Below, piece by piece: positions 58,736 through 64,000 of a stretch of DNA of 64,000 bases; within the stretch, counting starts at the first letter, position 1, and every line of letters begins with the position of its first letter. Both the position numbers and the translations under genes were made by a program. The DNA lies in contig CAINNX010000079.1 in assembly GCA_903851305.1 (NCBI GenBank), positions 18,299-82,298 of the forward strand. Reading direction: 5' to 3'. The stretch is from an uncultured Hyphomicrobiales bacterium. GTDB lineage: Bacteria > Pseudomonadota > Alphaproteobacteria > Rhizobiales > Beijerinckiaceae. Under the pieces are notes generated by a model that saw only the letters and a program-made list of their open reading frames with translations, was not told the origin of the DNA and searched no databases.

Positions 58736-59140
58736 TTACCCGCCGATGAGACGAAGTGTCTTGTCGAGAACAGCGATGACGCGCGCCAGATCAGAGCCTC
58801 GCTTCATCACCAGCCCGCCCGCAGCAACCACAGCATATTCGCCCTGCTTGCGCGCCAGCCGCGGATCTTTCTCGATGCGATAGAGTGGCACTTCGGATGT
58901 GCGGCGGAAAATCGAAAACACAGCCCGCTGGCGATCAAAATCAATTGCATAATCGCGCCATTCGCCTGCAGCAACTTTGCGACCATAGAGATTGAGGATC
59001 AGCCCCAATTCATGACGGTTGAAAGAGACGACCGGGGCCGCTGGCGGTGTGGGCTGGGATAAGGACGCAGGCGTGATCAGCCGCAAATGCGCGCCGCCGC
59101 TTTGTGGCCTGTCAGCTGGGGGAAAATTCTGATCGTCCAT
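58736..59140 (-). CDS. DUF2794 family protein
   Basis: The 134-residue protein has a Pro-rich N-terminus and the DUF2794 core VVSFNRHELGLILNLYGRKVAAGEWRDYAIDF, then FSIFRRTSEVPLYRIEKDP and LARKQGEYAVVAAGGLVMKRG. Function is unknown; it is conserved in alphaproteobacteria. The start at 59140 fits the family; the open frame continues far upstream, antisense to htpG, and that part is not coding. Confidence 0.88.
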   Translation of the reverse strand: MDDQNFPPADRPQSGGAHLRLITPASLSQPTPPAAPVVSFNRHELGLILNLYGRKVAAGEWRDYAIDFDRQRAVFSIFRRTSEVPLYRIEKDPRLARKQGEYAVVAAGGLVMKRGSDLARVIAVLDKTLRLIGG

Positions 59141-59263
59141 AGACCCTCCGAATCGAATGATCTCGCTTTCAGCTCTCCGGCACAAGACCTTGAAACTCGC
59201 CCCCTCCGCCGCAATATGAGAGCCTGCAATCCAACCCGCATGGACAAGAGCCAAGAAGAGACC

Positions 59264-61168
59264 ATGACCGACAATTCCGGCGCACCAACGGGCACCCCTC
59301 ACACTTTCCAGGCAGATGTCGCCCGCCTGCTGCACCTGATGGTGCATTCGATCTATTCCGACCGCGATATTTTTATCCGCGAACTCATCTCCAATGCCGC
59401 TGATGCCTGTGAAAAGCTGCGCTATGAGGCTCTGACCCATCCAGGCCTGATTGCCGATGAGAGCGGCTTCGCCATCCGTATTTCGATTGACGAGGGGGCC
59501 GGCCGCATCACCATTGCCGACAATGGCATTGGCATGAGCCATGACGATCTTGTCTCGGCGTTGGGCACGATTGCGAGCTCCGGCACGCGCGCGTTTCTCG
59601 ACAAATTGGCGCAAGCCAAAGGTGAAGAGAAAGCCAAAGGCACCGACCTGATCGGCCAGTTTGGGATTGGCTTTTACTCCGCCTTCATGGTTGCCGACAA
59701 AGTCACCGTTGAAACCCGTAAGGCGGGCACTCAAGAAGCCCATGTTTGGGAATCAGAAGGTAAGGGCACTTATCTGACACGACCGCTTTCGCTGGATGAA
59801 GCTCCTGCACATGGCACACGCGTCACCCTTCATCTCAACGAGGAAGGACGCGAATATGCTAAGCCGGGCCGGCTAGCGCGCATCATCAGCGAACATTCAA
59901 GCGCCATTGCCATTCCTGTCGATGTGATTGAAAAAGAGGGTGAAGAGCCACATCGTGCTGCCGAAGGCACAGCTCTCTGGACGCGATCCAAAAGCGACAT
60001 CACGCCAGACGAATATGCCGATTTCTACCGTGGCCTCGCAGGCCAGTTCGATGAGCCGGCACTCACCATTCATTGGCGTGCAGAAGGTCGCCAAGAATAT
60101 AGTGTGCTGGCCTTTGTACCGGGCTCGCGTCCCTTTGACCTGTTTGAGCCCGCCCGAAAAAGTCGTGGCAAACTTTATGTGCGCCGTGTCTTGATCACGC
60201 AGGACGCAGATCTTGTTCCCGGGTGGTTACGCTTCATCCGCCTTGTTGTGGATTCGAGCGACCTGCCACTAAATGTCTCACGCGAGATGATTCAGGACAG
60301 TCCGGTTTTTGCAGCAATCCGAAAAGGTATCGTCAATCGCATTCTGCAAGAATTGACCAAGACTGCCGAGAGTGATCCAGAAACATTCAAGTCCATATGG
60401 ACGAATTTTGGCGCAGTGCTGAAAGAAGGTCTTTACGAAGACCCCGAACGCCGAGATGCTCTCTTCAAACTTGCACGCTTTGCAACATCGACGAATACAG
60501 ATGGGACGCGAACGCTTGCCAATTATGTCAGCGACCTTCGTCCTAACCAGACCGATATCTGGTATATTACCGGTGATGATCAAAAGCGTCTTGAAAAAAG
60601 CCCCCAACTGGAAGGCTTTCGTGCGCGTGGCATAGAAGTCTTGCTACTAGCCGATCCCGTCGATGCGTTCTGGGTTTCAACTGCCGTTGGTTATGACGGC
60701 AAACCGTTCAAATCCGTCACCCAAGGAACAGCCGACATTACCAATGTCCCGTTGCTTGATGGTGAAACCGCACCCTCCAAGGAAATCTCGGCTGAGGTCG
60801 CCAATCTTCTGGCTTTCATGAAGCAAACACTCACCGACAATGTCGATGATGTGCGCGCTTCAGATCGTTTGGCAGAAAGTGCCGCTTGTCTGGTTGCGCC
60901 CGCTCACGGCCGCGATCGTCGGCTTGAGCAAATTCTTGCACAAGGTGGAATGAGTTCTATGTCCAAACCGGTTCTGGAAATCAATCCGAACCATCTCCTT
61001 GTTGCTGCTCTTGCTGCGCAATTTGCCAAGGGTGAAGACAAGGCCTTGATTGAGGATGCCGCGTGGCTCATTCATGATGAAGCGCGTATTGCAGATGGCG
61101 AGGCACCTGTTGATACATCAGACTTCATTGCGCGACTGACCCGCATGATGACGCGCGCCGCGCAATGA
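59264..61168 (+). CDS. htpG: Molecular chaperone HtpG (Hsp90)
   Basis: The 634-residue Hsp90 has GHKL ATP-binding motifs: ELISNAADACEKLR, TIADNGIGM, LGTIASSGT and GQFGIGFYSAF. The middle domain has the catalytic-loop arginine region LPLNVSREMIQDS. No MEEVD tail, as expected for bacteria. ATGs at 59240 and 59264 are possible; 59264 (MTDNSG) follows AAGAAGAG. Its end overlaps prmC by 4 nt. It may be stress-regulated with clpB downstream, but I see no certain sigma-32 promoter. Confidence 0.96.
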   Translation: MTDNSGAPTGTPHTFQADVARLLHLMVHSIYSDRDIFIRELISNAADACEKLRYEALTHPGLIADESGFAIRISIDEGAGRITIADNGIGMSHDDLVSALGTIASSGTRAFLDKLAQAKGEEKAKGTDLIGQFGIGFYSAFMVADKVTVETRKAGTQEAHVWESEGKGTYLTRPLSLDEAPAHGTRVTLHLNEEGREYAKPGRLARIISEHSSAIAIPVDVIEKEGEEPHRAAEGTALWTRSKSDITPDEYADFYRGLAGQFDEPALTIHWRAEGRQEYSVLAFVPGSRPFDLFEPARKSRGKLYVRRVLITQDADLVPGWLRFIRLVVDSSDLPLNVSREMIQDSPVFAAIRKGIVNRILQELTKTAESDPETFKSIWTNFGAVLKEGLYEDPERRDALFKLARFATSTNTDGTRTLANYVSDLRPNQTDIWYITGDDQKRLEKSPQLEGFRARGIEVLLLADPVDAFWVSTAVGYDGKPFKSVTQGTADITNVPLLDGETAPSKEISAEVANLLAFMKQTLTDNVDDVRASDRLAESAACLVAPAHGRDRRLEQILAQGGMSSMSKPVLEINPNHLLVAALAAQFAKGEDKALIEDAAWLIHDEARIADGEAPVDTSDFIARLTRMMTRAAQ

Positions 61169-62052
61169 ATGACCCTGCATCAAAATTATATGAAGGTCTC
61201 GGTCTTACCGAGACCTTCCGTATTTTAGCTGATTGCTTTGCAGCAGGAGGTATCGAACAAGCAGATGCCGAAGCGCGCCGCATGGTTTTGGCCTGCACCA
61301 AACTCACCCATACTGCGCTGATCACACAACCTGCTCAACCAATCTCGGCACAGGAGGCAGCTACCCTACAGAATTGGTGCGCTCGTCGCTTGGCGGGGGA
61401 GCCTGTTACGCGGATTATTGGTGAACGTGAGTTCTGGACTCTCACATTGCGTGTGATGCCTCACGTGCTTGATCCACGCGCAGATAGCGAAACCATTGTT
61501 GAAACTGCGCTCGATTTGTTGGGCGAGCGTCGCCATCATTCCTTGCGCATTCTTGATCTTGGAACCGGTAGCGGCGCATTGCTTCTGGCCTTGCTGGCTG
61601 AGTGCCCCGCATCAACAGGAATTGGGGTGGATCTTTCGCCGCATGCCTGTGCCCTAGCCAAAGACAATGCCGAGGCCAACGGATTGGCGTCTCGTTGCGA
61701 CATTCACCAAAGGCGATGGGCTGAGGGGTTAGAAGGCTACTTTGATATCATCGTATCAAACCCGCCCTATATCGAAACGGCAACCATTGCGGGCCTCGAC
61801 CGCGAAGTGCGCAACCACGACCCCATGCTGGCACTAGATGGCGGCACCGATGGTCTGGATGCCTATCGAGAGATCATTGCGTCTCTGCCCAAGCTCTTGG
61901 TCCCAAACGGGATTGCTGTTTTGGAGCTGGGAGTAGGACAGGCCGGGGCGGTCTCGGGACTGGCTGAAGCAGCCGGGCTTGAAATGATTGCCTTACGCCC
62001 GGATCTGGGCGGCGTGGAGCGGGCACTGGCGCTAACGCACCGGCGTGGCTGA
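61165..62052 (+). CDS. prmC: Peptide chain release factor N5-glutamine methyltransferase
   Basis: The 295-residue SAM-dependent enzyme methylates the GGQ glutamine of release factors. SAM motif ILDLGTGSGALLLALL, GVDLSPHACALA and the catalytic NPPY in IIVSNPPYIET are present, with the N-terminal helical PrmC domain before them. It overlaps htpG by 4 nt (ATGA). In many relatives prfA precedes it; here htpG does. Confidence 0.95.
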   Translation: MNDPASKLYEGLGLTETFRILADCFAAGGIEQADAEARRMVLACTKLTHTALITQPAQPISAQEAATLQNWCARRLAGEPVTRIIGEREFWTLTLRVMPHVLDPRADSETIVETALDLLGERRHHSLRILDLGTGSGALLLALLAECPASTGIGVDLSPHACALAKDNAEANGLASRCDIHQRRWAEGLEGYFDIIVSNPPYIETATIAGLDREVRNHDPMLALDGGTDGLDAYREIIASLPKLLVPNGIAVLELGVGQAGAVSGLAEAAGLEMIALRPDLGGVERALALTHRRG

Positions 62053-62403
62053 GGCCAAAAGCGCTCTCCCCAGATTTTGCAGACGCCCCCTTGGCGGGAC
62101 GACCAAAAACGACTACATAGGAAATAGAAGTTGCCTCGGTTCTGGCTGAAGGCTTGTTGAGAACCCTTTTGGTTCTCCGGGCATTTTCCGGGCGTCGTTT
62201 AGATTAAACGAGGCGATAAGTTCCCAAATTCAATGATCCAGCAAAGTGTCGCGGATCATGGATCTCAGGCCAAAGACCTGAGCTTTGCAAAGAACGGCCG
62301 GAGAGCCCATTCGCCTTAACCAAATAGCTTCTGAAGCGCCAAAAACACACCGTTGCTGCCAAGTGCACCGACGGAGACTTGGCGCAACATGCAAGGATCA
62401 TCG
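62053..62403 (+). other. 350-bp gene-free region with four consecutive hairpins before the DUF4167 gene
   Basis: No ORF here is credible. Between 62159 and 62282 four perfect stems follow one another: GAGAACC/GGTTCTC (62159-62165 with 62171-62177), TCGTTTA/TAAACGA (62195-62201 with 62205-62211), TGATCC/GGATCA (62234-62239 with 62253-62258) and CTCAGG/CCTGAG (62264-62269 with 62277-62282). None has a T run. This is a candidate structured leader or small RNA; I do not recognise a known motif. Confidence 0.5.
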
Positions 62404-63249
62404 ATGAGACCTGGTCAGAACAAGCGTATGCGCGGCCGCAATAATAATAACGGCAACAACCGCAAAGGCCCCAATCCGCTCACCCGGACTTATGAATCCA
62501 ACGGTCCTGACGTGAAGATTCGTGGCACCGCCCATCATGTTGCAGAAAAATATCTGCAGCTCGCGCGCGATGCGCAATCGTCGGGCGATCCAGTCATGGC
62601 TGAAAGCTATCTGCAACACGCCGAGCATTATTTCCGCATCATCGCGGCGGCCCAGCAGGCGCAGCAACAAGCTCAGGTCGGTTATGTTCGCCCAGCTGGC
62701 GAGCCTGAGGCCGAAGAAGAGGATGATGATGACGGCGGCATGCCCGACCGTTTTGCTTCACCTTTCGAGAAGCAGCAGAACAATCCCCCGCCGCCGCCCT
62801 TCCAGAACCAGCCACAGCCCTTTGCCGCGGCTCCCCAGCCGCAGCCGTTCGTGCAAAATGGTGGCTTCAATGGTCAGCAAGGTGGTCAACCGCAAGGCGA
62901 GCGTCAGGAACGCGGACCGCGTCCCGACCGCCCGTTTCAAGATCGCAACCAGCAGGGCCGCCACAACAATCCAAATCGCGGGCCGCGCCCGGAGCGTCCG
63001 CAATTCCAGCAGCCGCGCTTTGAAAACGAAGAGCAGCCAGATGCTGGTCTACCCGCCTTCATCACCGCACCGGTTCGGATCCCAACCAGCGATGACACCC
63101 CTGCGGGACATGATGATCAGCCCAATGCCACTCATGACATGAATGAGGGCGAGGGCGTCGGCTTTCATCTTCGTCCGCGGCGTCGGCGTCGGCGTAATGG
63201 CGAAGAGGGCGACAATGTCCCGCGTGGCGAACCGTCAACTGCGGAATGA
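62404..63249 (+). CDS. DUF4167 domain protein, low-complexity and RNA-binding-like
   Basis: The 281-residue protein has a conserved N-terminal region (1-90): MRPGQNKRMRGRNNNNGNN, VKIRGTAHHVAEKYLQLARD and YLQHAEHYFRIIAAAQ. Then an acidic patch (EAEEEDDDDGG), a long disordered Pro/Gln/Asn/Arg-rich stretch (about 120-225), a short conserved GLPAFITAPVRI, and a basic HLRPRRRRRRNGEEG near the end. The basic Asn/Arg-rich ends suggest nucleic-acid binding, but function is unknown. The ATG at 62404 is the first residue of the conserved domain. It is followed by a terminator and clpB. Confidence 0.88.
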   Translation: MRPGQNKRMRGRNNNNGNNRKGPNPLTRTYESNGPDVKIRGTAHHVAEKYLQLARDAQSSGDPVMAESYLQHAEHYFRIIAAAQQAQQQAQVGYVRPAGEPEAEEEDDDDGGMPDRFASPFEKQQNNPPPPPFQNQPQPFAAAPQPQPFVQNGGFNGQQGGQPQGERQERGPRPDRPFQDRNQQGRHNNPNRGPRPERPQFQQPRFENEEQPDAGLPAFITAPVRIPTSDDTPAGHDDQPNATHDMNEGEGVGFHLRPRRRRRRNGEEGDNVPRGEPSTAE

Positions 63250-63255
63250 GAATTG

Positions 63256-63278
63256 AAGGGGCCTGCGGGCCCCTTTTT
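63256..63278 (+). terminator. Rho-independent terminator after the DUF4167 gene
   Basis: AAGGGGCC (63256-63263) and GGCCCCTT (63268-63275) form a perfect stem with a 4-nt loop, running into T5. Confidence 0.92.
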
Positions 63279-63443
63279 CTTTGGTCCATTATGATCTGGA
63301 TCAGGGCAAAGAAAGATTGATTGCTCCTCTTATATGGCGGCTCGCGCCTTCCTACATATTCGAGCAGGGGTTGCCGTCAGGAGCCCTTGAGTTCGACGTT
63401 GCAGCATCGCTTCGGGGTGACTGTCACGGTTGAGGAGTAAGAG

Positions 63444-64000
63444 ATGAACATCGAAAAATATACAGAGCGCGCCCGTGGCTTCGTGCAATCCGCCCAATCA
63501 CTTGCCTTGCGCGAGGGACATCAGCAATTCACGCCCGAGCATCTTTTAAAAGTCTTGCTCGATGACGAAGAGGGACTAGCTGCAGGTCTAATCGACAAAG
63601 CAGGCGGGCGCTCCCGTGAAGCTTTGGTTCAAACAGAGCTGACACTGAACAAAATGCCAAAAGTGGAGGGTTCAGGCGCCGGGCAACTTTATCTGTCGCC
63701 GACCACCGCACGTATTTTCGATTCGGCTGAAAAACTTGCTGAGAAAGCCGGCGACAGTTACGTCACCGTCGAGCGTCTCTTGCTAGCGATTGCGGCAGAA
63801 AAATCGAGCGATGCTGGAAAGATTCTCAGCGTTGCCGGAGTAACGCCACAAACCCTCAATCATGCCATTGAAGATTTACGCAAAGGCCGAACGGCCGACA
63901 ATGCCACGGCAGAAAACGCTTATGATGCGCTGAAAAAATATGCGCGCGACCTGACAGAAGCAGCCCGCAATGGCAAGCTTGATCCGGTCATTGGTCGCGA
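63444..64000 (+). CDS. clpB: ATP-dependent chaperone ClpB, 5' part
   Basis: The ATG at 63444 follows GAGGAG. The 185 codons visible start MNIEKYTERARGFVQSAQSL and contain both Clp-N repeats (GHQQFTPEHLLKVLLDDEEG and DSYVTVERLLLAIAAEKSS), then the run-up to the first nucleotide-binding domain, KYARDLTEAARNGKLDPVIG, where the window ends. ClpB disaggregates proteins with DnaK. It continues beyond the window; nothing suggests truncation. Confidence 0.96.
   Translation, partial: MNIEKYTERARGFVQSAQSLALREGHQQFTPEHLLKVLLDDEEGLAAGLIDKAGGRSREALVQTELTLNKMPKVEGSGAGQLYLSPTTARIFDSAEKLAEKAGDSYVTVERLLLAIAAEKSSDAGKILSVAGVTPQTLNHAIEDLRKGRTADNATAENAYDALKKYARDLTEAARNGKLDPVIGR

Noticed and set aside
58736..59743. 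Longer 335-codon version of the DUF2794 gene
   Set aside because: The added N-terminal 200 residues are antisense to htpG and have no similarity to the family; the start at 59140 fits the known length.
63280..63443. Heat-shock (sigma-32) promoter before clpB
   Set aside because: I searched for a CTTG box with a correctly spaced CCTATAT-like box; CCTACATAT occurs but has no matching -35, so I make no call.

Overview
The window is a gene-dense stretch of an alphaproteobacterial chromosome, almost certainly of the order Hyphomicrobiales (Rhizobiales). I infer this from gene families and neighbourhoods, not from a database search. The markers are an NdvA/ChvA-type glucan exporter, DUF1476 (ATPase inhibitor zeta), DUF2794, a DUF4167 gene beside prmC and clpB, the argH-lptM-lysA-TIGR02302 block, the HIG1/cobalamin adenosyltransferase/etfBA/hbd block, and a mesaconyl-CoA hydratase of the ethylmalonyl-CoA pathway. 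I see no phage, insertion sequence, CRISPR array or rRNA. One tRNA-Ala (anticodon CGC) is present.

Layout. 1-6.4 kb: L,D-transpeptidase lipoprotein (cut by the window edge), accA, xerD, a fused shikimate kinase/3-dehydroquinate synthase, and an NdvA-like ABC exporter. 6.6-14.1 kb: succinyl-CoA:3-ketoacid CoA-transferase genes scoAB, an AT-rich intergenic region with phased repeats, a fused TctA-TctB permease, an EEP nuclease/phosphatase, a SWIB protein, a TctC-type binding protein and an Ldh-family dehydrogenase. 14.3-20.2 kb: two small unknown ORFs, a DEDDh exonuclease, panD, tRNA-Ala, YggT, DUF167, mesaconyl-CoA hydratase and two alpha/beta hydrolases. 20.2-24.9 kb: grxD, bolA, purL, purQ, purS, purC. 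25.1-27.1 kb: ATPase inhibitor zeta with an in-frame stop, xerC, DUF4337. 27.2-36.2 kb: a minus-strand TCA-cycle cluster mdh-sucC-sucD-sucA-sucB-lpdA. 36.4-38.2 kb: TetR regulator and zapE. 38.3-41.8 kb: sdhCDAB. 41.9-52.7 kb: TlpA-like thioredoxin, argH, lptM, lysA, TIGR02302 protein, HIG1 protein, cobalamin adenosyltransferase, etfBA, 3-hydroxybutyryl-CoA dehydrogenase, HNH nuclease. 52.7-64 kb: membrane protein, thpR, tesA, ybbA-ybbP, a Bax-inhibitor-1 gene with a structured leader, DUF2794, htpG, prmC, a structured leader plus DUF4167, and the start of clpB.

How the genes fit together. Much of the window is central carbon metabolism: a nearly complete TCA half (2-oxoglutarate to oxaloacetate, lacking only fumarase), ketone-body/C4 acyl-CoA handling (ScoAB, Hbd, EtfAB, a PHB-depolymerase-like esterase), and ethylmalonyl-CoA pathway support (mesaconyl-CoA hydratase; an adenosyltransferase that makes the cofactor of its B12-dependent mutases). 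This suggests a strict or facultative aerobe that assimilates acetyl-CoA-yielding substrates. The rest is mainly housekeeping: purine, lysine, arginine, aromatic and pantothenate synthesis, chromosome dimer resolution, cell division and chaperones.

No large new defence or biosynthetic system is visible. The points most worth a second look are: the in-frame TAA inside the conserved ATPase inhibitor zeta gene; the AroK-AroB fusion that keeps an internal Shine-Dalgarno and start; the TctA-TctB fusion with phased TGCTGC repeats upstream; the structured leaders before the Bax-inhibitor-1 and DUF4167 genes; and htpG directly upstream of prmC where relatives usually carry prfA.
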